This document shows positions 8,417 through 17,234 of a stretch of DNA of 64,000 bases, one piece after another. The position numbers and the translations under genes are program-made. Numbering within the stretch: the first letter of the stretch is position 1; every line of letters starts with the position of its first letter. Below the pieces are notes generated by a model that worked only from the letters and a program-made list of their open reading frames with translations, was not told where the DNA came from and did not search any database. The DNA lies in assembly GCA_947478725.1 (NCBI GenBank), contig CANJWZ010000003.1, positions 62,001-126,000 on the forward strand, in the 5' to 3' direction. Source of the DNA: Comamonadaceae bacterium (GTDB lineage Bacteria; Pseudomonadota; Gammaproteobacteria; Burkholderiales; Burkholderiaceae_C).

Positions 8417-8938
8417 TCAGTCTGCCGTGCGCCTCAAGCGCAGTTCTTCCAGCCGCACAGGACCAAAGGCGGTGGTCTTGAGCGACGGCATGTCGCGCTT
8501 GAAGCCGGCTGCATGCTCAAAAAACGCCAGCGCCGGGGCATTGGCAAGCAGCACCCAAGCGGTGACTTGGGTGCAGCCTTCTTCTCTCAAGCCGTCGCGC
8601 GCGCCGTCCCAGAGGGCCAGGCCCGCGCCGTTGCGCCAGTGCGCGGGTGTGATGTACAAAGCCCAGATCTCACCAACGCTGGACTTGGTGCCTGCATCGC
8701 GTGAGCGGTCAAAACCGACAAAGCCAATCACCTTGTCACTCTCGGTGGCCACCAGAATTTGTGGGTCGCTGTATTCAATCGCTTCTTTCCAGTAAGCCAG
8801 ACGTTTTTCAAACGTCATCGCTTTGAGGACTTCATCAGGTATCAAGCCCTGGTAGGCAGCTTGCCAGGTCGCAACATGGATTTCAGCAATCGCTTTGGCA
8901 TCGCGGGGGGCGGCAGGACGAACTAAATAGCTTGGCAT
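8417..8938 (-). CDS. GNAT family N-acetyltransferase
   Basis: About 173-residue cytoplasmic acetyl-CoA-dependent acetyltransferase. It starts MPSYLVRPAAPRDAKAIAEIHVATWQAAY (MNDFL five codons earlier is possible). The GNAT core is visible: IGFVGFDRS, then VGEIWALYITPAHWRNGAGLALWDGA (beta4 and the pyrophosphate loop, here RNGAG), then VTAWVLLANAPALAFFEHAAGFKRD, where the NxxAxxFYE motif has Phe for Tyr. The WQAAYQGLIPDEVL opening is common in uncharacterised small-molecule GNATs. It is divergent from the ferredoxin gene by about 65 bp. Confidence 0.88.
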   Translation of the reverse strand: MPSYLVRPAAPRDAKAIAEIHVATWQAAYQGLIPDEVLKAMTFEKRLAYWKEAIEYSDPQILVATESDKVIGFVGFDRSRDAGTKSSVGEIWALYITPAHWRNGAGLALWDGARDGLREEGCTQVTAWVLLANAPALAFFEHAAGFKRDMPSLKTTAFGPVRLEELRLRRTAD

Positions 8939-9002
8939 TAAAAAATCATTCACAAGTTACAGAAAACCACTGATTGTCGCGCATGTTGTAATTTGCAGTG
9001 AC

Positions 9003-9287
9003 ATGACAAATGCAACCCTTTACACAGCCCGCATCGCCGGTACCGACATCACCTTCAGCGCACCGGCCGACATGCCCCTGCTGCATGCCGCAGAGCGGAT
9101 GGCTGCGCCTGGTTTGGTGATGGACAGCTCGTGCAGAAACGGCACCTGCCGCACCTGCATCTGCCAGCTGGTTGAAGGCCAAGTGACTTACCGCATCGAC
9201 TGGCCGGGGCTGAGCCTGGATGAAAAGCGCCAGGGATTTATCTTGCCGTGCGTGGCTTATCCGGTGTCGGATGTGGTGATCGGCTAA
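9003..9287 (+). CDS. [2Fe-2S] plant-type ferredoxin
   Basis: 94-residue electron carrier. Cluster ligands are Cys44, Cys49 and Cys52 in DSSCRNGTCRTC plus Cys83 in LPCVAYP, the CxxxxCxxC...C spacing of plant-type [2Fe-2S] domains. It has no reductase domain and no adjacent oxygenase gene, so its partner is unknown. The length is that of a stand-alone domain. The ATG at 9003 is the only sensible start. Confidence 0.88.
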   Translation: MTNATLYTARIAGTDITFSAPADMPLLHAAERMAAPGLVMDSSCRNGTCRTCICQLVEGQVTYRIDWPGLSLDEKRQGFILPCVAYPVSDVVIG

Positions 9288-9398
9288 GGGGTTTGAGAGG
9301 CTTGCGGCAGTCATGCTATTGAAGTCTGCTGGGCCTTCATCTGGCGTTACTTTGTACATCAGCCGGCTCCAAACAAACCAGCCCGCTGAAACAATGCA

Positions 9399-9842
9399 TC
9401 ACGTTTTCAAGTGCAAACTGTGGCGTTCGCAAAATAGCTCGCCCGAAAACACCTTGACCTTCATGCCCATGGCGGCAGCCTCGCGAGAGGTCAAACCGCT
9501 GCTGTAGGGAAAGGTATCGATCATCCACTCGTGCCGCCCAAGCACCTCCAGTGCTTCCCGATGGCTGCCAGGGCAAATAAATTCGATGCCCCCAGCCCCC
9601 AAGGCCTGCAACACTTTTTGTCGTGTCCGCTCGAAACGGAACTGGTGATGGACAAACAACTTCGGCCCCGGCAGCTTGCCCAGCCAAGCCAAAAAGCCGC
9701 GGGAAAGCTTGGCTGGATTCGAAAAAATAACAGGTGTGGACAGTTTATGCACAGGCGCTGAAGGCATGTACAACAGGCGCTCTTGGAAAACCAAAGCCGA
9801 GGCACGCGTGGCGATCTTCACCTGGATTGAGGCTTGGTACAA
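9399..9842 (-). pseudogene. Fragment of SPINDLY-type (GT41) glycosyltransferase gene
   Basis: The 147-codon frame holds the C-terminal catalytic part of an O-GlcNAc-transferase-like (GT41) enzyme: IFSNPAKLSRGFLAWLGKLPG, a FICPGSHREALEVLGRHEWMIDTFPYSSGLTSREAAAMGMKV stretch (the usual D-x-FPY-x-GxTTxxEALwmGvPV motif) and FCERHSL. It lacks the TPR region and the N-terminal catalytic half, and is cut just after ERHSL where the family continues. The 5' end runs into an IS3 transposase remnant near 9790. It is a remnant rather than a functional gene; GT41 is a confident family call. Confidence 0.75.
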
Positions 9843-9870
9843 CCCGCTACGACGTCACAGTGGCCTGGGG
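9781..9870 (+). mobile_element. IS3-family transposase (OrfB) C-terminal remnant
   Basis: A short frame reads KTKAEARVAIFTWIEAWYNPLRRHSGLG, the hallmark end of the DDE (rve) domain of IS3-family transposases (F.YIE.WYN..R.HS.LG). The following residues no longer match, so the element is broken. It abuts the glycosyltransferase fragment and lies about 200 bp before the foreign catabolic island. Confidence 0.75.
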
Positions 9871-10059
9871 CCAGCGTTCACCCTTGAAAGGCGCTTGGAT
9901 ATTGAAAAATCGAATATTGATATCATGAAAGCCGACGGCATTGTTCAAGAAGGTCAGAGTGTCCGGTGAATTGGGGCAACTCCAGTAAGCAGCGCACAGG
10001 ATTTTCGAGATTATTCCGGCGCGAGGCTTTTCATATGGTTTTTTTCTTCTGGAGTTCAG

Positions 10060-11028
10060 ATGGAATTCACTACCTTGCGAGAAACTGATGAAAAGGGCAC
10101 CAAGGCCATACCGCCGCTGACGGGGCTGCGCTGCTTCGACGTTGCGGCGCAGTTCGACAGCTTCACGATGGCCGCGGAACACCTGTTCCGCGCGCCGTCC
10201 GCCGTCAGCCACCAGATCAGGGCGCTCGAGGATTTCCTCGGGCAGCCGCTCTTTGTGCGAACAGGCAAGAAGGTGGTGCTCACCGCGATCGGCCGTGAAT
10301 ACCACCTCCGTGTGCGTGAGGCTTTCGACCTCATCGCATCGGCCACAGAGTCGGCACGCTCGAGCGGCGCGCGCCGCGAGACCATCCGCCTGAGCGTGGC
10401 ACCGAGCTTCGGCAACACGTGGCTCACGACGCATCTTGGCTCATTCCTCGCGCAGTTGCCTTCCTTCGACCTCAACGTCACCACAGACCATTACCCTTCA
10501 ACGTTCGCGGGCCGAGAGATCGATTGCGAGATCCGCTATGGCGACAAGCCCCTCGGAAGGCTCGAGGCACTCCCGTTGTGCACCGAGCGCCTGGTACCCC
10601 TGTGCAGTCCGTCCTACCTCGCGCAGTATTCCAGCCACAGCGACATCCTGGAGAACGCGACGTTGATCCACACGAAGTCGCGCAGCATCGGCTGGGCCGA
10701 TTACCTCTCGGCGCACAGGCATCGCCCGAACAAGGGAACGAAGTCGTTTTCATTCGATCGTTCCACCTTCTCGCTTGACGTTGCGCTCGATAGCCTCGGC
10801 ATCGCCCTAGAGAGCACCATCCTCGCCGGGGACGACCTTCGCAAGGGCCGGCTCGTCGCGCCTTTCGGCACAACGGGCATCGCCGGCTCCACCTATCTCC
10901 TGGTCGCGCCGTCGGCCGTGCACTTGCGCAGCACCCGCATCTTTGCGCTCTATGAATGGCTGCGCTTATCGCTCGCCGCCGAGGCAGAGGATTTCTCCCC
11001 GCCCGATGCGGCGCTTAGTCCACCTTGA
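10060..11028 (+). CDS. LysR-type transcriptional regulator (GcvA-like)
   Basis: 322-residue DNA-binding regulator. The N-terminal winged helix-turn-helix spans about residues 20-80: LRCFDVAAQFDSFTMAAEHLFRAPSAVSHQIRALEDFLGQPLFVR. A periplasmic-binding-like effector domain follows, with GcvA-style features (EIDCEIRYGDKPLG, LVPLCSPSYL, LDSLGIALESTILAGDDL). The start MEFTTLRETDE follows a GGAG site (cttctggagttcag). Its 3' end overlaps the convergent Bug gene by about 14 bp. It is the only regulator in the island, so it probably controls the minus-strand catabolic genes. Confidence 0.9.
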   Translation: MEFTTLRETDEKGTKAIPPLTGLRCFDVAAQFDSFTMAAEHLFRAPSAVSHQIRALEDFLGQPLFVRTGKKVVLTAIGREYHLRVREAFDLIASATESARSSGARRETIRLSVAPSFGNTWLTTHLGSFLAQLPSFDLNVTTDHYPSTFAGREIDCEIRYGDKPLGRLEALPLCTERLVPLCSPSYLAQYSSHSDILENATLIHTKSRSIGWADYLSAHRHRPNKGTKSFSFDRSTFSLDVALDSLGIALESTILAGDDLRKGRLVAPFGTTGIAGSTYLLVAPSAVHLRSTRIFALYEWLRLSLAAEAEDFSPPDAALSPP

Positions 11029-11998
11029 CGGGCTGAGCCTTCATCAGGTCGCTCCAACGCTCGATCTCGCTCGCCACGAGTTTTTGCAGACGCTCCGGCG
11101 TACCTCCCTCGGTGGTCGCGCCGAAGTCGGCGATGCGCCTCTGAGTTGCCGGCGCCGCAAGAATCGCGTTGACCTCGCGATTCAAACGCTCGACGATGGG
11201 AGCCGGCGTCTTCGCCGGCGCGAAGACCGCCCACCATGCGGTGACGTCGAAGCCCGGCAGCGTCTCGGCCACCGTAGGGATCGATGCATCGGACTGCGCC
11301 CGCGTGGCGCTGCTCACCGCAAGAGCGCGCAGCTTGCCAGACTTGATGTGAGGCATCGACGAAGGCAGGCCGTCGAACATGATCGGAACATGGCCTGCGA
11401 TCGTGTCAGCGAGCGCCGGGCCGCTGCCCTGGTAAGGCACGTTTACTACCTGCACGCCGGCGCGGTGCTTGAGCAGTTCGCCCATCATGTGCGGGGTGGA
11501 ACCGGCGCCTGGCGCTGCGGAACTGAACTTGCCGGGCTCGGCCTTCGCCATCGCGATCAGCTCGCCAAGAGTCTTCGCGGGGAAGGACGGGTTGACGACG
11601 ATCACATTGGGCGCCGTCATTGCCAGCACGACCGGGATGAAATCCTTTACCGCGTCGTAACCGGGCGCCTTGTAGATGATCGGATTGACGCCGTGCGTAC
11701 CGCCTGTCCCCCAGAAGAACGTGTATCCGTCGGGCGCCTGCTTCGCCGCAAACGCTGCACCGATGTTGCCGCCGGCGCCGCCTCGGTTATCGACGAGCAC
11801 CTGCTGGCCGAGGCGCTTGGTGAGTTCATCGGCGAGGACGAGCGCCATCGCACCCGAACTGCCGCCCGGCGGAAAGGGGACCACGAGCTTGATCGGCCTG
11901 GAAGGCCAGGCATCTTGCGCGGAAGCTGTAGAAGTGGCGACGAGGAACGCCAGGATCGTGGCGGCTTTGCAGACCGCGCCATACAGTGCAGGTTTCAT
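11015..11998 (-). CDS. Bug/TctC family periplasmic substrate-binding protein (island)
   Basis: 327-residue binding protein with an N-terminal signal sequence (MKPALYGAVCKAATILAFLVATSTASAQ). Family motifs are present: PIKLVVPFPPGGSSGAMA, VLVDNRGGAGGNIG, ASAAPGAGSTPHMMGELLKH-like segment and a C-terminal PERLQKLVASEIERWSDLMKA. It is last in the minus-strand run after the aldehyde dehydrogenase gene. The cluster already encodes an amino-acid ABC transporter, so this may be a second solute receptor or a sensor component. The ligand is unknown. Confidence 0.9.
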   Translation of the reverse strand: MKPALYGAVCKAATILAFLVATSTASAQDAWPSRPIKLVVPFPPGGSSGAMALVLADELTKRLGQQVLVDNRGGAGGNIGAAFAAKQAPDGYTFFWGTGGTHGVNPIIYKAPGYDAVKDFIPVVLAMTAPNVIVVNPSFPAKTLGELIAMAKAEPGKFSSAAPGAGSTPHMMGELLKHRAGVQVVNVPYQGSGPALADTIAGHVPIMFDGLPSSMPHIKSGKLRALAVSSATRAQSDASIPTVAETLPGFDVTAWWAVFAPAKTPAPIVERLNREVNAILAAPATQRRIADFGATTEGGTPERLQKLVASEIERWSDLMKAQPVKVD

Positions 11999-12049
11999 AG
12001 AGGCCTAGCAGCGTTGATTAAGTGAGTGAGTGAGTGAACGGACAGCGCT

Positions 12050-13525
12050 TCAAATCTTCGAAGTTATCGTCTTCAGGCGGCTGTAGTTCTGCAATGCGGC
12101 GAGGCCCTTCTCTCGGCCGAACCCGCTGTTGCGCGTCCCGCCGAACGGAGTTTCCACGCCGCCCGCGAAGTACTGGTTGATGAAGACCTGGCCCGCGTCG
12201 ACATCGCGTGCGAAGCGCAGGCCCTTCGACGCATCCTTCGAGTAGATGCCCGCGACAAGGCCGAAGTCGGTGCCGTTCGCAAGCGCCATGACTTCGTCGA
12301 AGTCCTGCGCCACCTGCACGGCGAGCACAGGACCGAAGATCTCCTCTTGCACCACGGGATCACTCGCGTCGGGGCACATCAGCAGTGTCGGCTGGTAAAA
12401 GTAGCCGCCCTCCAGGCCGGGGACGTTCATGAAGTCGCCGCCGCACAGCGCTTCGAGTCCGCGCTCGCGGCCCTTTTGTACGTAGCTGGCCACCGTGGCC
12501 AGCTGCCTGTCGGAGATAAGCGGGCCGAGCTCAGGGTTGTCGATACCGCGCCCGCCCTTCATCGCCTTGGCCGATGCGATCACCTTGTCCAGCAGCGCCG
12601 GGGCGATGGACTTCTCCACGATCAGACGCGAACCGCATGAGCAGACCTGGCCCGCATTCATGAAGATCGCTTTCATCACGCCTTCGGCGGCCGCGTCGAG
12701 GTCCGAGTCGCCCAGCACCACGATGGGCGATTTGCCGCCGAGTTCCAGCGTGACGGAAGCGACATGGTCGGCAGCCGAGTGCATCACGCGCTTGCCGGTG
12801 GACACCGAACCAGTGAAAGTGACGTGCGCCACTTTCGAATGGCTCACCAGCGGCGAGCCCGTGGTCGAGCCCGGACCGGTGACGACGTTGTAGACGCCGC
12901 GCGGAATGCCAGCCTCCTCCATGAGGGGCCCGAGCAGAAGTGCAGACAGCGGCGTCTGTTCGGCGGGCTTAACGACAGCGGTGCACCCGGCGGCCAGCGC
13001 CGGGGCGACACCGCGCGCAGTGGTCACCAGGGGAAAGTTCCAGGGGATGATGTGCGCCGTCACGCCGACGGCTTCGCGCACCGTGAACGACATGAAATTC
13101 GGGCCCAGCGGGATCGACGTGCCCTCGAACTTATCGGCAACGCCCGCGTAATACTCGAAGTAGCGCGCGGAGGTCTCGATGTCCCCCTTGGCCTCGCGCA
13201 GCGGCTTTCCGGAATCCAGTGACTCCACTTTCGCGAGGTACTCGGCATCGCGGCGAATAAGCTGGGCGACGCGCATGAGGGCGCGCGCGCGCTCGGCGGG
13301 CAGCATGGCGCGCCACACTTTCAGCGCTCGCGCCGACGAATCGACGGCAGCGTCGACGATTGCTTCGTCGGCAATGGCGATGGAGGTCAGCACTTCGCCG
13401 CTCGCCGGATCGTAGGTCGGGTGCCAGCCCGTACCGGTCTCCATGATGAACGCGCCATCGATATAGCTTGTGACAGGCAGATCTTTCAGGGCGAACTGGC
13501 TGAGGTCGGATTGCTTTGCTTGCAT
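12050..13525 (-). CDS. NAD(P)-dependent aldehyde dehydrogenase
   Basis: 491-residue soluble aldehyde dehydrogenase. The start chosen is MQAKQSDLSQF, which has CTGGAG upstream; the track's 62-residue extension lies in the intergenic region. NPWNFP-type motif IIPWNFPLV is near 160, FTGSVSTGKRV near 237, the general base Glu261 is in TLELGGKSP, and nucleophile Cys295 is in GQVCSCGSR. In this cluster the likely role is oxidation of 2,5-dioxovalerate (2-oxoglutarate semialdehyde) to 2-oxoglutarate, the last step of hydroxyproline breakdown. That substrate is inferred from context; the sequence alone also fits betaine- or aromatic-aldehyde enzymes. Confidence 0.88.
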   Translation of the reverse strand: MQAKQSDLSQFALKDLPVTSYIDGAFIMETGTGWHPTYDPASGEVLTSIAIADEAIVDAAVDSSARALKVWRAMLPAERARALMRVAQLIRRDAEYLAKVESLDSGKPLREAKGDIETSARYFEYYAGVADKFEGTSIPLGPNFMSFTVREAVGVTAHIIPWNFPLVTTARGVAPALAAGCTAVVKPAEQTPLSALLLGPLMEEAGIPRGVYNVVTGPGSTTGSPLVSHSKVAHVTFTGSVSTGKRVMHSAADHVASVTLELGGKSPIVVLGDSDLDAAAEGVMKAIFMNAGQVCSCGSRLIVEKSIAPALLDKVIASAKAMKGGRGIDNPELGPLISDRQLATVASYVQKGRERGLEALCGGDFMNVPGLEGGYFYQPTLLMCPDASDPVVQEEIFGPVLAVQVAQDFDEVMALANGTDFGLVAGIYSKDASKGLRFARDVDAGQVFINQYFAGGVETPFGGTRNSGFGREKGLAALQNYSRLKTITSKI

Positions 13526-13554
13526 GGAAAACTCCAGAAGGTGATTCGGTTGAG

Positions 13555-15024
13555 TCAGGTTGACAGCGTGGATTCTTCCCGCCGCACCCCGTCGTCGATG
13601 CCCGGCTCGTGCGCCGGGCCGAGCGTTTCGGCCAGCAGACTGGACAGAGGAATGGGCCGCGCGGGCGGACGCATGCGGGGTGGCACCAGCGATTCGAGGC
13701 TGATGGCGCACTCGCGCGACACGATGCCGGCGCAGGTGCCGAGGCAGTTACGGCCCTGGCAGCTGCCCATCGCGATGCGCGTGGCGGACTTCACGCGGGT
13801 GAAGTCGCCGTTGAACTCGCGCGCTGCCGCCTGCACCCTGGCAAGGGTCACGTTCTCGCAGCGGCACACCAGCGTGTCCGCGGTGGCCAACTGCACTTCC
13901 GTGGGCAGAAGGTAAGCGGCGGCCAGCGCGCGCCGGAACTTGTTCATACGGGCCAGCGCCGCATCGGCTTCGCGGGCCTGCGTATCGATACGGAAACCGA
14001 GACGCCGTGCGACAGAAAGCCCCGCCCGGGTCCCCTCCAGCGTGGCCAGCTCCACCCCGCCGATGCCGCAGCCGTCGCCCGCGCCAAAGACTCCGGCGCG
14101 CGAGGTTTCGAGCTCCTGGGAGCGCTGCGGCACCCAGCCGCCCAGCACCCTGTCAAAATGCATATCCAGGCCCATCATTCGAGCAAACTCGGTGGACGGC
14201 GAGAGCCCGTAGCCGGTCACGAGCGAGTCGACCTCGAAGGTGCGTGCACCCGCCTCGCGAGGCATGCCGTCGGCACCGACCGGGGCGAATACGATCTGTT
14301 CGACATGTCTGTCGCCTGTCGCCTGCGTCACCGCATGTCCCGTCAGGAGCTTCACGCCCGCAGCCAGGATGGCCATGCGGTATTTCATGCCCAGGAGCAG
14401 TAGCGCGGGCGATGCGAGAAGGCCTGGCGCGTGCCGGAGCATGGGAATCGTGCGTGCAGCCTCGGCGATCGCGACGATTTTCACCCCGGCGCGGAGCAGC
14501 GAATAGGCGGCAACGAGCAGGAGCGGTCCGTTGCCTGCGAGCGCCACCCGCCGCCCGGGAACGATGCCCTGTCCTTTGATGAGATTCAGGCAACCGCCGG
14601 CGGAGATGACACCTGGAAGCGTCCAGCCCGGAAACGGCGAAGCCTTGTCGTGCGCGCCGGTCGCGAGGATCACTTGGCGGGGCTTGAGGCGGCCCGTCAT
14701 TCCTTCACGCGAGTATGCGAACTCACCATCCGCCCCGGCGGACCAAAGCGTCGTCGACTTCCAGTACGTGACGAGCGGATGTTTGAGCACCGAGAGCGCC
14801 TGCAGCGCGCGTGGCTGGTCGCGGTAGAGGCGCGATGTGGCGCAGACCGAGAACGAAGCCGGCAACTGGCGGAAGTATTGGCCTCCGCCCTGATCGTTGT
14901 CGTCGCAGACGAGCACGGGCACGCCTGCGTCCACGAGAGCGCGCGCTGCGGCGAGTCCCGCTGGGCCGGCGCCGACGATGAGCACGTCCGGCTCGATGGC
15001 AATGCGTGAAGGCGCGGCGGTCAC
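13555..15024 (-). CDS. FAD/NAD(P)-binding subunit with C-terminal [2Fe-2S] domain (HcnB/LhpE-like)
   Basis: 489-residue dehydrogenase subunit. The GTG at 15024 overlaps the stop of the preceding [2Fe-2S] gene as GTGA. The N-terminal FAD site is DVLIVGAGPAGLAAARALVDAG and a second GxGxxG-like segment is VALAGNGPLLLVAAYSLL. The C-terminus has the BFD-type cluster site: LVCRCENVTLARV then GSCQGRNCLGTCAG. This architecture occurs in hydrogen-cyanide synthase HcnB, opine oxidase A subunits and the D-hydroxyproline dehydrogenase subunit. The neighbouring lyase, aldehyde dehydrogenase and amino-acid transporter favour imino-acid oxidation. Confidence 0.88.
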   Translation of the reverse strand: MTAAPSRIAIEPDVLIVGAGPAGLAAARALVDAGVPVLVCDDNDQGGGQYFRQLPASFSVCATSRLYRDQPRALQALSVLKHPLVTYWKSTTLWSAGADGEFAYSREGMTGRLKPRQVILATGAHDKASPFPGWTLPGVISAGGCLNLIKGQGIVPGRRVALAGNGPLLLVAAYSLLRAGVKIVAIAEAARTIPMLRHAPGLLASPALLLLGMKYRMAILAAGVKLLTGHAVTQATGDRHVEQIVFAPVGADGMPREAGARTFEVDSLVTGYGLSPSTEFARMMGLDMHFDRVLGGWVPQRSQELETSRAGVFGAGDGCGIGGVELATLEGTRAGLSVARRLGFRIDTQAREADAALARMNKFRRALAAAYLLPTEVQLATADTLVCRCENVTLARVQAAAREFNGDFTRVKSATRIAMGSCQGRNCLGTCAGIVSRECAISLESLVPPRMRPPARPIPLSSLLAETLGPAHEPGIDDGVRREESTLST

Positions 15025-15305
15025 GAAATCGTCCTCACACGTAAGCCCCTGGCCACCGGCGTGCGGCAGGCGCGAACTTCGCCCACGCCGTCCACGTAAA
15101 CGACGCACTCGAAGCAAACGCCCATACCGCAGTAGTAACCGCGCGGCTGCCCGTCCAGGGGCATGACCTTGCAGGTCGTCACGCCAGCGCGGAACAGGGC
15201 CGAGGCGATGCTTTCGCCTTCATTGGCGAGAAGGCTGCGGTCGTCCAGTGCGATGGGGATCGCCGCGCCGCGGTTCACGCCTTCGATCTCCTTGGCGTCA
15301 CGCAT
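15021..15305 (-). CDS. (2Fe-2S)-binding small subunit (HcnA/LhpF-like)
   Basis: About 94-residue small iron-sulfur subunit. The start MRDAKEIEG at 15305 overlaps the end of the FAD gene by 8 bp (ATGCGTGA); the track frame adds 38 upstream codons. Ligands are the Cys residues of GYYCGMGVCFEC plus the later ACRTP. It carries electrons between the two flavin subunits of the heterotrimeric dehydrogenase. The same trio in Pseudomonas makes D-hydroxyproline dehydrogenase or HCN synthase. Genes on both sides overlap it, which implies translational coupling and a fixed subunit ratio. Confidence 0.88.
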   Translation of the reverse strand: MRDAKEIEGVNRGAAIPIALDDRSLLANEGESIASALFRAGVTTCKVMPLDGQPRGYYCGMGVCFECVVYVDGVGEVRACRTPVARGLRVRTIS

Positions 15306-16425
15306 GGGTGAACCTTCCCGGCGAAAAGGCCTTGAAGGGAAGCGCGGTATCGCGGTCGAGGATGAGTTCGGACAGCATCTTGGAAAGAATTGGGGAAAGG
15401 GTCCATCCGCCGCGCGCACAAGTGAGCGCGTACGCGTTCCTGACGTTCGGCAGCGGACCGAGATAAGGGCAGGAGTCGGGCGAGACGCCTTCGAAACCGG
15501 CCCACTGGCGCAGCAGCGTGCGCTGCGCGATGGCAGGGATGACGCTCACGGCAAGGCGCACGTTGTGCAGGCTGGACTCGTAGTCAATGTCCTTGTGGCC
15601 CGAGCCGAGGCTGCCCTTACCTTGCCAGCCGCCGCCGATCAGGCAAGTGCCATTCGCGACCTGCTTGAGTGTGAGGATCCCGCGCACGTGCGTCACGACG
15701 CCTTTCATGAACGGCGCCGAGGGTGTCGAGACCCCGATCATGTTCACGTCGAGCGCGACCGGAAGATGCACGCCGAGCAGACGGGCAAGCTCGCCTGACC
15801 ACGCGCCGGCCGCGATGATGAGCCGCCCACAAGGGAAGGTACGACCGTCCTGAGTACCGACGGAAAAACCTGTGCCTTGCTGTTCGATGGTGGCGACACT
15901 AGCGTGCGCCTCGATGCGAACGCCCGCCTTAACGGCTTTTCGCAGCAGCGCGGGACCGAAAAGCAGCGGATTCGCCAGACAATCGATCGACGAATACGTT
16001 GCCGCGCGAACCTGCTCGCCTAGGAAGGGCGCGCGCAACCGGATCTCATCGCCTTCCAGCCATTCGATATCGACGCCGATCCTGGACTGCTCGCCCGAGG
16101 ACCTCGCCAGCAGTTCGACATCCGCATCGTCCATCGCGACGCGCAGGCCGCCCACCTTCTGGAAGCCGACATCCGCGCCGAGATAGTCGGCCATGCCACC
16201 CCAAAGGCGTAGCGCCTCCAGTGCATGCGGCATCATGGCCAGCATTTTGTTCTGGGAGGCGAGCGAGCCCGCATTGACGCCCGAAGCCTCGCCCATCGGC
16301 GAGGAGCTTTCGAGCACGGTGACTTCCACGCCCCGCTCCGCAAGGCGCAGGGCCGTCATGAGGCCCAAGGTGCCGCCGCCTATCACCAACGTATCGCAGC
16401 CACTCCGCTTGTCCTGAGAACTCAC
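15298..16425 (-). CDS. FAD-dependent amino-acid/imino-acid oxidoreductase subunit (DAO family, HcnC/LhpB-like)
   Basis: 375-residue DAO-superfamily flavoprotein. The start is GTG at 16425, overlapping the ABC ATPase stop as GTGA. The FAD fingerprint is DTLVIGGGTLGLMTALRLAERG with ESSSPMGEASGVNAGSL (substrate-side loop), and the C-terminus has WAGFEGVSPDSCPYLGPLPNVRNAYALTCARGGWTLSP. It is the expected catalytic subunit that oxidises the C-N bond of an amino or imino acid, passing electrons through the [2Fe-2S] subunits. The substrate is not fixed by sequence; D-hydroxyproline is the contextual guess. Confidence 0.87.
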   Translation of the reverse strand: MSSQDKRSGCDTLVIGGGTLGLMTALRLAERGVEVTVLESSSPMGEASGVNAGSLASQNKMLAMMPHALEALRLWGGMADYLGADVGFQKVGGLRVAMDDADVELLARSSGEQSRIGVDIEWLEGDEIRLRAPFLGEQVRAATYSSIDCLANPLLFGPALLRKAVKAGVRIEAHASVATIEQQGTGFSVGTQDGRTFPCGRLIIAAGAWSGELARLLGVHLPVALDVNMIGVSTPSAPFMKGVVTHVRGILTLKQVANGTCLIGGGWQGKGSLGSGHKDIDYESSLHNVRLAVSVIPAIAQRTLLRQWAGFEGVSPDSCPYLGPLPNVRNAYALTCARGGWTLSPILSKMLSELILDRDTALPFKAFSPGRFTHA

Positions 16426-17234
16426 GCGCGCACCTCGGCGTGGCCGGCGCGGTTGTAGCGCGCCAAGAACTGGCGCGTGCGCTCGTGCTTCGCATTTTCG
16501 AACACATCCGCGGCGCCGCCGGATTCGACGACCACGCCGTCCGCTATAAAGATGACCTTATCGCATACCTTGTGCGCGAAGGCCATCTCATGCGTGACGA
16601 GGATCATGGTCATGCCGTCGGCCGCGAGCTGGCGGATCACCGCGAGGACTTCGTCGACGAGCTCAGGGTCGAGCGCGGAGGTCACCTCGTCGAGAAGCAG
16701 GACCTCGGGGCTCATCGCCAGCGCGCGTGCGATCGCTACGCGCTGCTTCTGCCCGCCCGAGAGCTGGCCCGGATAGTCACCCTGCTTGTCCGTCATGCCG
16801 ACCTTGTTCAGCTGCTCTAAACCTATCTCGCGCGCCTGCTTCGCAGGCATGCGGCGAACGGTCAGGAGACCCTCGATCACGTTCTGCAGCACCGACATGT
16901 GCGGGAACAGATTGAAGTGCTGGAACACCATGCCTGTCTCAGCGCGATAGGCGGCCGCCTGGCGGTCAGACAGCGACTTCTTCGACGCGCTGAAGTCAAA
17001 GAACTTGTCGCCCAGCCGAATCTGGCCGCCGTCGGGAATCTCGAGTAGGTTGCAACACCGCAGCAAAGTGCTCTTGCCTGAGCCGCTTGGGCCAATGAGG
17101 CTGGTGACCGAGCCGCGCTGGACTTCAACGCTGACGCCGCGCAGCACCACGTTGGTGCCGAAGGATTTCCTCAGGTCGCGGACCTCGATCATAGGGCGGT
17201 CAGCCGCCGCACCCGCAGTAGGCTCGACGTTCAT
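16422..17234 (-). CDS. Polar amino-acid ABC transporter, ATP-binding protein
   Basis: About 270-residue cytoplasmic ATPase of the GlnQ/HisP type. The start MNVEPTAG at 17234 overlaps the permease stop (ATGA). Walker A is GPSGSGKSTLLRC, the Q-loop is GMVFQHFNLFPHMSV, the signature is LSGGQKQRVAIARAL and Walker B is VLLLDEVTSALDPE, with the switch His in VTHEM. It energises uptake through the permease encoded just upstream, with the binding protein at 17962 as receptor. Confidence 0.93.
   Translation of the reverse strand: MNVEPTAGAAADRPMIEVRDLRKSFGTNVVLRGVSVEVQRGSVTSLIGPSGSGKSTLLRCCNLLEIPDGGQIRLGDKFFDFSASKKSLSDRQAAAYRAETGMVFQHFNLFPHMSVLQNVIEGLLTVRRMPAKQAREIGLEQLNKVGMTDKQGDYPGQLSGGQKQRVAIARALAMSPEVLLLDEVTSALDPELVDEVLAVIRQLAADGMTMILVTHEMAFAHKVCDKVIFIADGVVVESGGAADVFENAKHERTRQFLARYNRAGHAEVRA

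Noticed and set aside
10943-12025. 360-residue plus-strand ORF antisense to the island Bug gene
   Set aside because: It is Arg/His-rich with no family pattern; the minus strand has a full Bug protein with signal peptide. GC-rich codon bias makes long shadow frames here.
13609-14403. 264-residue plus-strand ORF inside the HcnB-like gene
   Set aside because: Antisense shadow without domain pattern.
13555-16425. HCN synthase (hcnABC)
   Set aside because: The three subunits have the same folds, but the neighbouring lyase, aldehyde dehydrogenase and amino-acid transporter fit an imino-acid pathway better; HCN synthase operons lack these.
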